64,000 bases of DNA. Source: G965203045 sp965203045 (GTDB lineage: Bacteria; Pseudomonadota; Gammaproteobacteria; PS1; Pseudothioglobaceae). Location of the stretch: the NCBI GenBank assembly GCA_965203045.1, contig OZ241850.1, positions 868,001 to 932,000 on the forward strand. The letters are read 5' to 3'. Below the pieces are notes generated by a model that was not told the origin of the DNA, made no database searches, and saw only the letters and a program-made list of their open reading frames with translations. A program made the translations under genes and the position numbers. Shown piece by piece: positions 16,465 through 23,827 of the stretch. Each line of letters opens with the position of its first letter. Position 1 is the first letter of the stretch.

Positions 16465-17529
16465 TCACAGAATTTTACCGTTTTTAACAAAAGCGGGTTT
16501 AGTAATTTTAGCAGTTAATCTTCCTTGGCGCATTTCTACTTCAAGCGCATTAGTAGTTTTTTTAACACCAACGGGAATACGCGCTAAAGCAATAGATTTT
16601 CCAATACTAGGAGAGAAACTACCAGAGGTAATAACACCGTCTCCTAGTGGTGTTTTAACCACTTGTTTAGCGCGCATTATTGCCTTATCTTCTAATATTA
16701 AGCCAACTATATCAAAACGTTTTTCTTGAAGAGCGTTCTTGCCAATAAAGTCTCTATTTTTATCGTTTAGGTCAACAGTCCAGCTAAGACCAGCATCAAT
16801 AGGTGAGGTTTTTTCATCCATTTCATTGCCATAAAGACTAAACCCAGCTTCTAGTCTAAGTGTGTCCCTAGCGCCTAAACCGCAGGGCCTAACGTCAATG
16901 TTTCCTAACATTTGCCAACTAAAAGATGCGCTTTTTGCTGGTAGTATTACTTCTAAGCCATCTTCGCCAGTATAACCAGTTCTGGCAATTAGTAAATCAC
17001 CTAATTTAGCACTGTAAAAAGGTTTTAGATCTTGGGTTAGCTGTTCACTGCCGGGCATAGCTATGTTAAATTTTTCAGTAGCGTTTGGTCCTTGAATTGC
17101 CAGCATTGCTAAGTCTGTCCTGTGCTTTATTTTAGCAGCAAAATTTGTAATTTTTGTCTGCATCCACTTTAGGTCTTTTGCTGTTGTAGCAGCATTAACA
17201 ACTAGACGATAATTTTGTGTCCCTAAATTATAGGCAATTAAATCATCAATTACACCTCCGTCTTTATTAAGCATACAAGAATACAAAGCCTGCTTATCTT
17301 TAAGTTTTGCTATGTCATTAGCAAGCAAAAAGCGCAAAAAATCACTAGCTTCTGAACCGCTAATATCAACAATAGCCATATGAGAAACATCAAACATCCC
17401 ACAGTCACTACGCACTGCTAGGTGTTCTTCTACTTGTGAACCATAGTTAATAGGCATAGCAAAATCGGCAAAATTAATCATTTTGCCGCCTGCTTCTATA
17501 TGGTGGTTGTAAATGGGGGTGTGCTTCAT
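16465..17529 (-). CDS. gcvT: aminomethyltransferase (glycine cleavage T protein)
   Basis: This 354-residue tetrahydrofolate-dependent enzyme transfers the methylene carbon from the H-protein-bound aminomethyl group to folate and releases ammonia. Family landmarks are GGKMINFADFAMPINYGS near the N-terminus, FDVSHMAIVDISG, the catalytic-region segment ALYSCMLNKDGGVIDDLI with its Asp, RTGYTGEDGLEV and the C-terminal GVITSGSFSPSIGKSIALAR. The length is typical. It overlaps the end of yciB by 4 bases and precedes gcvH. Confidence 0.96.
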   Translation of the reverse strand: MKHTPIYNHHIEAGGKMINFADFAMPINYGSQVEEHLAVRSDCGMFDVSHMAIVDISGSEASDFLRFLLANDIAKLKDKQALYSCMLNKDGGVIDDLIAYNLGTQNYRLVVNAATTAKDLKWMQTKITNFAAKIKHRTDLAMLAIQGPNATEKFNIAMPGSEQLTQDLKPFYSAKLGDLLIARTGYTGEDGLEVILPAKSASFSWQMLGNIDVRPCGLGARDTLRLEAGFSLYGNEMDEKTSPIDAGLSWTVDLNDKNRDFIGKNALQEKRFDIVGLILEDKAIMRAKQVVKTPLGDGVITSGSFSPSIGKSIALARIPVGVKKTTNALEVEMRQGRLTAKITKPAFVKNGKIL

Positions 17530-18155
17530 TTAAGTTGTTGTTTGTAGATATAGCTAGCGCTAATAATTAAAAATACCACAGTAATACCAAGAGCGCCAAA
17601 TAACTTAAAATTTACCCACGCCTCTTCGGTAATTTTCGCCTGTGTGCAAAGATCAATTTTACAGCTGATGGTTTGTAAGTCTAGATTGGCAAAACTACTA
17701 TCTAGGGCTACTAATTTATCTCTAGCATTAGTTGCTATGACAACAAAATAAGAATTAATCAACGCAATTAAAAAGAACATCATCGCCCATAAAGTTGTTA
17801 GTGCCGCCCACGATTTATTGCTAAGTAGCACTTGCTTATCCATTATATACGCTATTAATGGTTTTTTACCCACCCACAAACTAATAATTAATACTAGCCC
17901 GAATAAAACATTAATTACACTGACTTTCCACATAATAAATGCTGGACTTTTAAGCCATAAAGTAAGACCCCCAAATAGTACCATTGCAATTAGTCCGATG
18001 ACTTGGGCTTTTTCATAACGTTTGTGCAAAATACGCGTAGCACCAACTTGGATAACACTTGCAATAATCATTACTACCACCGCAACATAGATGCCGTAGA
18101 ACTGATAACTAGCAAAAAATAAAATAATTGGCAAAAAATCAATTAACGCCTTCAT
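17526..18155 (-). CDS. yciB: inner-membrane septation protein YciB
   Basis: This 209-residue polytopic membrane protein (five to six hydrophobic segments) opens with the family signature MKALIDFLPIILFFASYQFYGIYVA. The next family block is AFIMWKVSVINVLFGLVLIISLWVGKKPLI, here quoted in shortened form as FIMWKVSVINVLFG and GKKPLI. YciB affects cell envelope integrity and intracellular septation in enterics, and its biochemical activity is not settled. It is about 30 residues longer than the E. coli protein because of an insertion in the loop around residues 145-180, which carries two cysteines (SCKIDLC). It is coupled to its neighbours by 4-base overlaps at both ends. Confidence 0.92.
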   Translation of the reverse strand: MKALIDFLPIILFFASYQFYGIYVAVVVMIIASVIQVGATRILHKRYEKAQVIGLIAMVLFGGLTLWLKSPAFIMWKVSVINVLFGLVLIISLWVGKKPLIAYIMDKQVLLSNKSWAALTTLWAMMFFLIALINSYFVVIATNARDKLVALDSSFANLDLQTISCKIDLCTQAKITEEAWVNFKLFGALGITVVFLIISASYIYKQQLK

Positions 18156-18364
18156 TTTGGTAAATGACCACGGCAGCAGTAAAATTGTCTATTTTTGACA
18201 AACGCTTCGCTTTGGGGAACATAAACTCCGCAAGTCTGGCAGGCAACCATATTATTTTGCTGTTTTTGGTCCATTTTTCTAGGCGCGTTAAATTTACGGA
18301 TTATTTTATAAACCCAGTAAATAAAAATTAATATAGCAAGAATTTTTAACATCGCTAACAACAA
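18152..18364 (-). CDS. small membrane-anchored zinc-ribbon protein, PP0621 family
   Basis: This 70-residue protein has a hydrophobic N-terminal helix (about residues 3-23), a basic linker and a C-terminal four-ligand knuckle, MVACQTCGVYVPQSEAFV then FYCCRGH. The CxxCGxYVP and CC(S/R)xxH pattern is that of the PP0621 family, found next to yciB or ampD-like genes in many gammaproteobacteria. The function is unknown. The gene is first in the unit PP0621-yciB-gcvT-gcvH-RNB. Confidence 0.85.
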   Translation of the reverse strand: MLLAMLKILAILIFIYWVYKIIRKFNAPRKMDQKQQNNMVACQTCGVYVPQSEAFVKNRQFYCCRGHLPK

Positions 18365-18410
18365 TAATAAAGACCAAGTATTTTACTTAAATATTAGTCT
18401 ATGTATTAAG

Positions 18411-18458
18411 TATAATTGGCACAAGTCGGAGGGTGGAGCTTTACTCTACCCTCTGTGC
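18411..18458 (+). promoter_or_regulatory. -10 box and strong hairpin in front of tRNA-Leu
   Basis: TATAAT at 18411-18416 is a consensus -10 box, with only a weak -35. It is followed by a hairpin with a 10-base stem: GAGGGTGGAG (18429-18438), loop CTTTA, CTCTACCCTC (18444-18453), one G-T pair. GCACA (18419-18423) and TGTGC (18454-18458) could extend the stem with a 5-base bulge. A T-run (GATTTTT) comes 10 bases later. It may be a leader processed away from the tRNA or an attenuator. Confidence 0.5.
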
Positions 18459-18473
18459 TCTGCGATTTTTATT

Positions 18474-18560
18474 GCCCGGGTGGTGAAATAGGTAGACACA
18501 CAGGACTTAAAATCCTGCGGCTTTGCGGCTGTGCCGGTTCGATTCCGGCCCCGGGCACCA
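18474..18560 (+). tRNA. tRNA-Leu (TAA)
   Basis: This is an 87-base class II tRNA with an encoded CCA. The acceptor stem GCCCGGG pairs with CCCGGGC. The anticodon arm CAGGACTTAAAATCCTG has anticodon TAA. A long variable arm (CGGCTTTGCGGCTGT) and the T-arm GCCGGTTCGATTCCGGC follow. The long variable arm and the sequence are typical of leucine tRNA reading UUA and UUG codons. Confidence 0.96.
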
Positions 18561-18591
18561 CTAAAATACACTACTAAAAAATATTAATACA

Positions 18592-18984
18592 ATGAATAAA
18601 AAAACTATCCACACCAACCATGCGCCCAGTGCTATTGGTACTTATTCACAAGCCGTTAAAACAACTGCTAATACAACTATTTATCTATCAGGGCAGATCC
18701 CGCTTATTCCAGAAAAGATGGAGTTAGTATCTACTGATATAGATAAACAAATCCATCAAGTTTTTAAAAACTTAAGCGCTGTTTGTGCTGCTAGCGGTGG
18801 CAGTTTAGATGATATTGTAAAACTAAATATCTATCTAACTGACCTTGCAAACTTCGTTCTTGTTAATGAAATTATGGCTGAGTATTTCCAAAAACCTTAT
18901 CCCGCCCGCGCTGCTGTTGGTATCAATACTTTGCCTAAAAATGCTCTTATTGAGGCAGATGGGGTGATGTGTTTGGGTGGTTGA
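18592..18984 (+). CDS. ridA: RidA/YjgF family enamine/imine deaminase
   Basis: This 130-residue trimeric protein hydrolyses reactive 2-aminoacrylate and related imines formed by PLP enzymes. Family features are HAPSAIGTYSQAV near the N-terminus, YLSGQIPLIPE, VKLNIYLTDLANF, and the active-site segment PYPARAAVGINTLPKNALIEAD with the conserved Arg. It lies 31 bases after tRNA-Leu and is probably transcribed with it or from a promoter inside the gap. Confidence 0.93.
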   Translation: MNKKTIHTNHAPSAIGTYSQAVKTTANTTIYLSGQIPLIPEKMELVSTDIDKQIHQVFKNLSAVCAASGGSLDDIVKLNIYLTDLANFVLVNEIMAEYFQKPYPARAAVGINTLPKNALIEADGVMCLGG

Positions 18985-19038
18985 ACTTGCTGTATTGGTT
19001 TAAGGTGGTTTTACTAGGCTTTTAAAAGCTAAGTGGTG

Positions 19039-19410
19039 CTAATTCCTTTGATTTATAATATTTTTATGGATTTCATTTTCATGGACTTTATTTATAAAAG
19101 CATCAACTGTTAATATTTTGTTGGGGCGACAACCACGAATCGTTTCTACATACTTTGTCTTCATTAATTCAGAGGTTAAGTTGCCTTGTTCATTTCTCGG
19201 AGATGAATGTTTATGAATTTGTGCTGTTATTATTAAATCGTATTTGCTTTGCCCCTGTTTTAGATTTTTAGTGCCTTTGCTATTTTGGTCTTTGTTGCTG
19301 CGAAAATCTATGCTCCACTCATTTGATTTGATGCCGTATTTTTCAAAATAATTATTTAAAGATTGACTAAATTTATATTGATCCTCTGATATTTCCCCTA
19401 GGATTAACAT
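19039..19410 (-). CDS. hypothetical protein, C-terminal part of an interrupted gene
   Basis: This 123-codon ORF from ATG 19410 is rich in Lys, Asn and Ser. I recognise no family. Upstream of this ATG the same frame stays open for a further 42 codons (starting NQNKKRVFVNANAATEAEKK) back to the TAA at 19537-19539 that ends the next gene upstream. No ribosome-binding site is evident before 19410. The simplest reading is that this is the second part of a roughly 234-residue protein cut by one in-frame nonsense codon. Independent translation from 19410 is possible but less likely. Confidence 0.45.
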   Translation of the reverse strand: MLILGEISEDQYKFSQSLNNYFEKYGIKSNEWSIDFRSNKDQNSKGTKNLKQGQSKYDLIITAQIHKHSSPRNEQGNLTSELMKTKYVETIRGCRPNKILTVDAFINKVHENEIHKNIINQRN

Positions 19411-19536
19411 ATTAAATTTTTTTCTATTTTTTGGTTGAGTATATTTACCATAAATGTTAGAGAGATGATTTTCTTCTTTTTTCTCTGCTTCAGTAGCAGC
19501 ATTGGCATTGACAAAAACACGTTTTTTATTTTGATT

Positions 19537-19743
19537 TTACGCTTTTACTAGCCAACTATTTTTTATGCAATAATCTACAAAACCCTTACCACCAGTGGGG
19601 TGGTCATGACCAGCGCATAGGGCAACTAAACTATCATAATCCATTGTTGTGTGTTTCTCTAACGCATTTTTTATACGCGCCCAAGTCTTTATATTGCGCT
19701 GTGCTGTTAAATTGGGCATTCTGCCTATCCTGTAATTTTTCAT
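19537..19743 (-). CDS. small hypothetical protein, probably the N-terminal part of an interrupted gene
   Basis: This 68-codon ORF is basic and looks like a compact helical domain: MPNLTAQRNIKTWARIKNAL, DYDSLVALCAGHDHP, GGKGFVDYCIKNSWLVKA. The last part resembles the end of a winged-helix or HTH-like unit. It stops at a TAA, after which the same frame continues open into the ORF ending at 19039. An AGGA sits about 9 bases before the ATG. It may be a truncated gene or a stand-alone small protein. The family is unknown to me. Confidence 0.5.
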   Translation of the reverse strand: MKNYRIGRMPNLTAQRNIKTWARIKNALEKHTTMDYDSLVALCAGHDHPTGGKGFVDYCIKNSWLVKA

Positions 19744-19861
19744 ATTGCTATCCTAATTAAAATTTAAGCTAGTGAGTAAGTTTAATCTAGTTCTATTTAC
19801 CCTGATTGCCGTAGTGATTTATTAGAAGGTTTAAATAATTAATGTCTGCACTTTATACATT

Positions 19862-20218
19862 CTATAACGATTGGACAATGGTATATGCGTAATAAGCAGA
19901 AACAGGTAATACCACAAACCCTATTGGACTCATCAAAAATCTATATTCTTTCATTGCTACATCAAAAACACTAAATAGTGAACCCATTAATACTCCGCCA
20001 AGAATATACAAGATTATGGGCATATACCATATAGTTAAATATCCATACCAAAATAAGAAAATAAATTTAACTGCCCAGCCTATACTCACAGAAACACTTA
20101 ACAATGCGCGAAAACCTTCAGAAGCACCACTGAAATTTTTAAAATGTCTTTTGTGTGTGTCTAAAAATCCTATAAATAGGATGTACCAAACTATAAGCGA
20201 TAAAGTTATGTTCTCCAT
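19862..20218 (-). CDS. small polytopic membrane protein of unknown function
   Basis: This 118-residue protein has four hydrophobic segments: about residues 6-20, 42-64, 66-84 and 96-116. The first loop is basic (DTHKRHFKNFSG). No catalytic motif is visible. It starts 29 bases after the stop of the preceding hypothetical gene, so it is probably third in a short unit 20750-19862. It belongs to the islet of unknown small genes between ridA and bioC. Confidence 0.6.
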   Translation of the reverse strand: MENITLSLIVWYILFIGFLDTHKRHFKNFSGASEGFRALLSVSVSIGWAVKFIFLFWYGYLTIWYMPIILYILGGVLMGSLFSVFDVAMKEYRFLMSPIGFVVLPVSAYYAYTIVQSL

Positions 20219-20247
20219 AATTTAAACTTCTGATATTGAGGTTTTTA

Positions 20248-20577
20248 TTAACTAAATTTCCCCCAATCCCTTTCTATAAACCATTTAGTTTCCCAATCGA
20301 TAAACTCTGAAGGATTAAAATATTCTTGTGTAAATTTCATTCCCTTTACTTGATTTGGAAGCAAGGATAGCACATGATTTCTTTCATCACTTTCATAATC
20401 CCAAAAATGGTATCTATCTGATTGATTGTGCGCTCTCCTACTGGGACCAAAATCCATTGGTGCACATAATCTTGTGAGTGAACGACTATCTTCTTTAGAA
20501 AAGAAGGTAAGATATATTTTTGTTTTATTGTGTATTGCTTCAATGAATTTATTTTTCATCATAGGTTGTGCTTTCAC
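20248..20577 (-). CDS. conserved hypothetical protein (soluble, about 105 residues)
   Basis: The frame opens on a GTG at 20577 that overlaps the TGA of the preceding repeat-peptide gene (GTGA). ATG codons at 20562 and 20559 are alternative starts and would give the sequence MKNKFIEAIHNKTKIYLTFF. The protein has an aromatic, charged core (RLCAPMDFGPSRRAHNQSDR, HFWDYESDERNHVLSLLPNQ). The first half, with an F-x2-AI-x3-K start and a strand of ITFF type, faintly recalls WYL-like ligand-binding domains, but I would not assign it. Proteins of this look occur sporadically in proteobacteria. It is likely translated together with its neighbours. Confidence 0.65.
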   Translation of the reverse strand: MKAQPMMKNKFIEAIHNKTKIYLTFFSKEDSRSLTRLCAPMDFGPSRRAHNQSDRYHFWDYESDERNHVLSLLPNQVKGMKFTQEYFNPSEFIDWETKWFIERDWGKFS

Positions 20578-20750
20578 TTTCTTATCTTGCCATATGAGTA
20601 ATTACCATCTTGATCATATATTGAAATGCGACCATTGCTCTTTATTTTGCCATATGAGTAATTACCATATTGGTCATACATTGTTAAATTACCAGCAAAT
20701 GCTGGTATGGCTAATATTATTATTAAAACTAAAACATTTAATTTTATCAT
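20574..20750 (-). CDS. 58-residue secreted peptide with two near-identical repeats
   Basis: This is a small gene with a good ribosome-binding site (GGAGTGAAAA before the ATG at 20750). Residues 1-19 form a signal peptide (KLNVLVLIIILAIPAFA). The mature 39 residues consist of two copies of a Tyr/Gly-rich unit: MYDQYGNYSYGKIKSNGR then IYDQDGNYSYGKIRK. The copies share a near-identical DNA word (at 20591-20608 and 20651-20668). The pattern G-x-x-x-YD-x-x-GNYSYGKI resembles short beta-hairpin repeats that stack into a ribbon. Stop and the next start overlap, which implies a real, coupled gene. The function is unknown. An outer-surface or periplasmic structural peptide is possible. Confidence 0.7.
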   Translation of the reverse strand: MIKLNVLVLIIILAIPAFAGNLTMYDQYGNYSYGKIKSNGRISIYDQDGNYSYGKIRK

Positions 20751-20767
20751 TTTTCACTCCAACTCCT

Positions 20768-20786
20768 CTATTAAAAATTTTAATAG
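20768..20786. promoter_or_regulatory. 19-base perfect palindrome upstream of the repeat-peptide gene
   Basis: CTATTAAAA, A, TTTTAATAG lies 18 bases upstream of the ATG at 20750 (minus strand). It could be an operator or a weak hairpin. All but two base pairs are A-T. Confidence 0.35.
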
Positions 20787-20987
20787 TAAGTATGGAGGGT
20801 AAACACCTGACTATTAATCATACATCTTAATATACTACAAATTACAGATAAATTTAAAGGGATGTTTATTATCGTAATTTTATCCATTCAATTGTGACTA
20901 TTCTAACATAATGTATTTTACCTAAAGGAGGGATTGTATAAATAATAGCGATAGTGCTGCGATAAAAACACCTAAATGTTTGTGAGA

Positions 20988-21782
20988 TTAACCAACATTA
21001 TCAACAGCAATAGCCTCTAATTGGGGTTTAGGATTCCAAGCGTGGGCGTAGATTACCTCGTAGGTGGCAGGGAGTTTGTCGTCTTTGCGGTAGTTTTCGT
21101 ATTGGTTTTGCATAGCTTGGAATTTGGTTTTGCCGGTAAGACCACCATTAGCACCAAGGACAGTGTTAGCGCCGAGTTGTTTTAAGTCTTTCATTAAATC
21201 AGTTACTTGGTTATAAGTTAGCAGTATTGTTTCTGCTTCAATTACTGGTGATTGAAAGATGCTACTGAGTTTATCGCCGATGTCATGCATATCGGTTAGC
21301 TGATTGGTATGGCGGTGATTATCAACTACTTGCCAACTGGTTTTTAGCTCGTTTAGGGTTTGTGGTCCAAAGGTGCTAAACAAAAATAAACCTCCTTCTA
21401 CCAAAACTCTATTAACTTCGGTAAAAACACTACCTATATCAGCACACCACTGTAGCATTAGGTTAGAGATAATGAGGTTGATACTATTATTTTTAATAGG
21501 CAGATGGTTAGCGTCAGCGCAAATAGTGTGAGTTTTAGGATGTTTTTGGTAGTTAATTTTTAAGGTTTTTTCGGCTATATCAACAGTAATAACAGTGCTT
21601 TTTTTATAGTTGTATAAATACTTAGTCATCTCACCTGTACCTGCGCCTAAATCAAGTATTATTTGCTTTTTGGTTTTTAGTAAATCTAGGTGGTCAAATA
21701 GACGTTTGGCTATGGTTTGTTGTAGTATGCTTACCTTATCATATTGATGGGCAGCAGCATTAAATGCACTACGAATAGTCAT
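20988..21782 (-). CDS. bioC: malonyl-[acyl-carrier protein] O-methyltransferase
   Basis: This 264-residue SAM-dependent methyltransferase methylates malonyl-ACP to start pimelate synthesis for biotin. The N-terminal helix is RSAFNAAAHQYDKVSILQQT. Motif I is ILDLGAGTGEMTKYL, the acidic end of strand 2 is VITVDIAEKTL, and the family segment NLIISNLMLQWCADI follows, then GGLFLFSTFGPQTLNELKTS. BioC is distinguished from other methyltransferases by the YD-x-A-x2-Q start and the SNLxLQW segment. The N-terminus overlaps the end of zapA by 14 bases. No other bio gene is in the window. Confidence 0.9.
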   Translation of the reverse strand: MTIRSAFNAAAHQYDKVSILQQTIAKRLFDHLDLLKTKKQIILDLGAGTGEMTKYLYNYKKSTVITVDIAEKTLKINYQKHPKTHTICADANHLPIKNNSINLIISNLMLQWCADIGSVFTEVNRVLVEGGLFLFSTFGPQTLNELKTSWQVVDNHRHTNQLTDMHDIGDKLSSIFQSPVIEAETILLTYNQVTDLMKDLKQLGANTVLGANGGLTGKTKFQAMQNQYENYRKDDKLPATYEVIYAHAWNPKPQLEAIAVDNVG

Positions 21783-22074
21783 TATTTAATAACTTGCTTA
21801 ATCGTTGATTAAGCGTAGAACTTGTGTGCTGATATTGTTTTAGTTGTTGTTGGTATTGTTGGTTTTGCGCTTGTATTTCTGTGTTAGTTTTGAGTTGATG
21901 AACCAATAAATCCAGTGATGACATCAAAATTGCTTGGTCGTGGTTGCCGATTTCTTGACCGATTTCAACGATACGTCTATTTAGCAAGCTCACTGCTTCA
22001 TCAATTTGGGCTATCTCTTCGGCTTCGCATTGAACTGTTAGCGTTTGTTTGGCAATGTTTATGGTTTTACGCAT
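21769..22074 (-). CDS. zapA: cell division protein ZapA
   Basis: This 101-residue protein binds and bundles FtsZ at the division ring. The N-terminal globular part shows TLTVQCEAEEIAQIDEAVSLLNRRI, followed by MSSLDLLVHQLKTNTEIQAQ and a Gln-rich coiled coil, the usual ZapA layout. It overlaps the upstream small coiled-coil gene by 8 bases and the downstream bioC by 14. In many gammaproteobacteria the 6S RNA gene follows zapA, and here the overlap with bioC leaves no room for it. Confidence 0.9.
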   Translation of the reverse strand: MRKTINIAKQTLTVQCEAEEIAQIDEAVSLLNRRIVEIGQEIGNHDQAILMSSLDLLVHQLKTNTEIQAQNQQYQQQLKQYQHTSSTLNQRLSKLLNNDYS

Positions 22075-22273
22075 TTTTTAATTTTGTATCTATGCTGTCA
22101 ATTAACTGGTTAATGCTGGCTTTGGTGCGCTCAATTTTGGCATTTTGCTGCTCGCATTGTTTGCTAAGAGATGAGTTTTCTTCTCTAAGAGTTTGGACTT
22201 GCTTGACTAGGGCTTGGTATTTGTCAATTAGTTGTTCAATTTGTTCGGTAAGCGTGCTGATTTCATCTATCAT
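22067..22273 (-). CDS. small coiled-coil protein of the TIGR02449 type
   Basis: This 68-residue protein is an almost continuous heptad coiled coil: LTEQIEQLIDKYQALVKQ, LREENSSLSKQCEQQNAKI. It is placed directly before zapA, as TIGR02449 (ZapB-like) proteins are in gammaproteobacteria. A role with ZapA at the division site is inferred from position. It is first in the unit with zapA and bioC. Confidence 0.8.
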   Translation of the reverse strand: MIDEISTLTEQIEQLIDKYQALVKQVQTLREENSSLSKQCEQQNAKIERTKASINQLIDSIDTKLKNA

Positions 22274-22299
22274 AATTTATCATAAATTAAAAAGTTAAA

Positions 22300-23259
22300 T
22301 TATACATCTAAATTTGCGATAAAAATTGCCCGCTTTGGCGCTGGATAACCTTCGGTGGTTTTATCAGTATCATTAGGGTCTAAAAAGTCGGCTAAAGACG
22401 GTTTATTATCTCCAAGCCACTTAGTTCTACGTTGTTCTAAAGTGGTTGTTTGGTTGATATTGACACAGCGAATATTACTAAAACCACAACGCGCTAAATA
22501 TTGCTCCATAGTAGCAATACTAGGTAGAAACCAAACATTAGGCATTTGGGCATAACGTGATTTTGGTAGCAAGGCATAACCTAAACCTCCATCAACAATT
22601 AAGGTTTCTAACACCAATTCGCCATCTGGTTTAAGCTGTTTTTTTAGTTGTAATAAATGGTTAATTGGTGATTTTTGATGATATAGCACTCCCATAGAAA
22701 AAACACTATCAAATTTTGCCTTGATTGCTAATTGCTTAAGCCTAATTGGCAAAACAACAATATTGGCAGGCTTTTTAATTAGGCTCTCTAAGGCATAAAA
22801 CTGGTGATAAGATAGCTGGGTTGGTTCCAATCCAAGCACAAAATTAGCCCCAGATAAACTTATTTGATAACTAAAATAGCCATTGCCACAACCAACATCT
22901 AACACATTTCTACCAATTAAGCTAGTAATATGCGGTGCTAAACGACGCCATTTAAGCCCACCCTGCCATTCGCTTTCTAACAATAATTTACCTAACTTAT
23001 AAGGACCTTTGCGCCATGGTTTTAGCTTGTTTAAAATAAAGGCTAATTGTTCTGGTGTTTGTGGCAAATCAATATTAACATAATCACCCAATAAACTTAA
23101 GCTGCCTTTATCTATTTCGCTTAGATTTGCAAGCAATGAGCGATAATTTTTGTTATTGGCCCTGCTTATAAGTAATTGGTTTTTTATATTATCAATTAAC
23201 TTTTGGTCTGGGTTTAGCCGAGAAATTTTTTGTTTAATTTGTAAAAAAATATGTTCCAT
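22300..23259 (-). CDS. cmoB: tRNA U34 carboxymethyltransferase
   Basis: This 319-residue enzyme transfers a carboxymethyl group from carboxy-SAM to 5-hydroxyuridine at the tRNA wobble position. The region RKGPYKLGKLLLESEWQGG contributes to cofactor binding, the methyltransferase motif I is VLDVGCGNGYFSYQIS, and the sequence FSMGVLYHQKSPINHLLQLK and the C-terminal blocks (PSIATMEQYLARCGF) match CmoB along the whole length. The usual partner CmoA is not in the window. It is divergent from a small secreted-protein gene. Confidence 0.94.
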   Translation of the reverse strand: MEHIFLQIKQKISRLNPDQKLIDNIKNQLLISRANNKNYRSLLANLSEIDKGSLSLLGDYVNIDLPQTPEQLAFILNKLKPWRKGPYKLGKLLLESEWQGGLKWRRLAPHITSLIGRNVLDVGCGNGYFSYQISLSGANFVLGLEPTQLSYHQFYALESLIKKPANIVVLPIRLKQLAIKAKFDSVFSMGVLYHQKSPINHLLQLKKQLKPDGELVLETLIVDGGLGYALLPKSRYAQMPNVWFLPSIATMEQYLARCGFSNIRCVNINQTTTLEQRRTKWLGDNKPSLADFLDPNDTDKTTEGYPAPKRAIFIANLDV

Positions 23260-23320
23260 TATTATAATACTGTTATAATTATGCCTAGAATTATAGATTA
23301 ATGGTTTACAGGAGTGGAAA

Positions 23321-23770
23321 ATGATAAAGCAGAAAATTAGTTTTTTAATTGGGCTAGTATTGGCGATTAGCGCTTATGCTGGTGGTGATAGCAGGGATGT
23401 GGCTCCAGTTGAACCGCTAGATATTATTGCTGAGCGTCAAAAGCAGCAGCAAGGCAGTTTCACTAAATCAGTCAAAGGCACTAATATTGATACCTCAGGC
23501 GCAATTTTAGATATTGATAGAGCTAGTCCGCACACTAATATTAAAGGTGTCTCAGCAGAACCAGTAGTGCAGCAAAGAGTTAGCAATATCGGACAACCAA
23601 ATGTTCAACAGGCGGTAGATTCTACTGACCAGCCTGTGGGGCATCCAACAGGACCTGTGAAAGACCTTGCGCCAAAGATATATGAAACTTGCGAAGATAT
23701 GCTTGAGTCTGATAATGCTTTTATTAGGAATGCCTGTGCTATCATCTTAGGGACTTTTATTGTAATATAA
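23321..23770 (+). CDS. secreted hypothetical protein
   Basis: This 149-residue protein has a clear signal peptide (residues 1-20, cleavage after AYA) and a low-complexity, Gln/Val/Pro-rich mature region (VQQAVDSTDQPVGHPTGP). A short C-terminal domain has two cysteines (ETCEDMLESDNAFIRNAC) and ends hydrophobic (AIILGTFIVI). A strong ribosome-binding site (CAGGAGTGGAAA) precedes the ATG and a good terminator follows, so it is a monocistronic gene. I recognise no family. The paired cysteines could form a disulfide in the periplasm. Confidence 0.7.
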   Translation: MIKQKISFLIGLVLAISAYAGGDSRDVAPVEPLDIIAERQKQQQGSFTKSVKGTNIDTSGAILDIDRASPHTNIKGVSAEPVVQQRVSNIGQPNVQQAVDSTDQPVGHPTGPVKDLAPKIYETCEDMLESDNAFIRNACAIILGTFIVI

Positions 23771-23790
23771 AATTTGCTTATTTAATGAAA

Positions 23791-23814
23791 AACCTGCTTA
23801 ATCAGCGGGTTTTT
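23791..23814 (+). terminator. rho-independent terminator, possibly bidirectional
   Basis: The stem is AACCTGCT (23791-23798), loop TAATC, AGCGGGTT (23804-23811), followed by T residues on the plus strand and preceded by AAAA. It ends the secreted-protein gene and, read on the minus strand, frr from the other side. Confidence 0.8.
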
Positions 23815-23827
23815 GCTTATTTTTTGT

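Noticed and set aside
20591..20668. Repeated word around TTGCCATATGAGTAATTACCAT taken as a possible CRISPR or intergenic repeat
   Set aside because: The two copies are the codons for the repeats of a small secreted peptide and are spaced in frame. There are no spacers or further copies.
20751..20987. 6S RNA next to the zapA unit
   Set aside because: zapA overlaps bioC, and the space after bioC shows no convincing 6S-like long hairpin with a central bubble.
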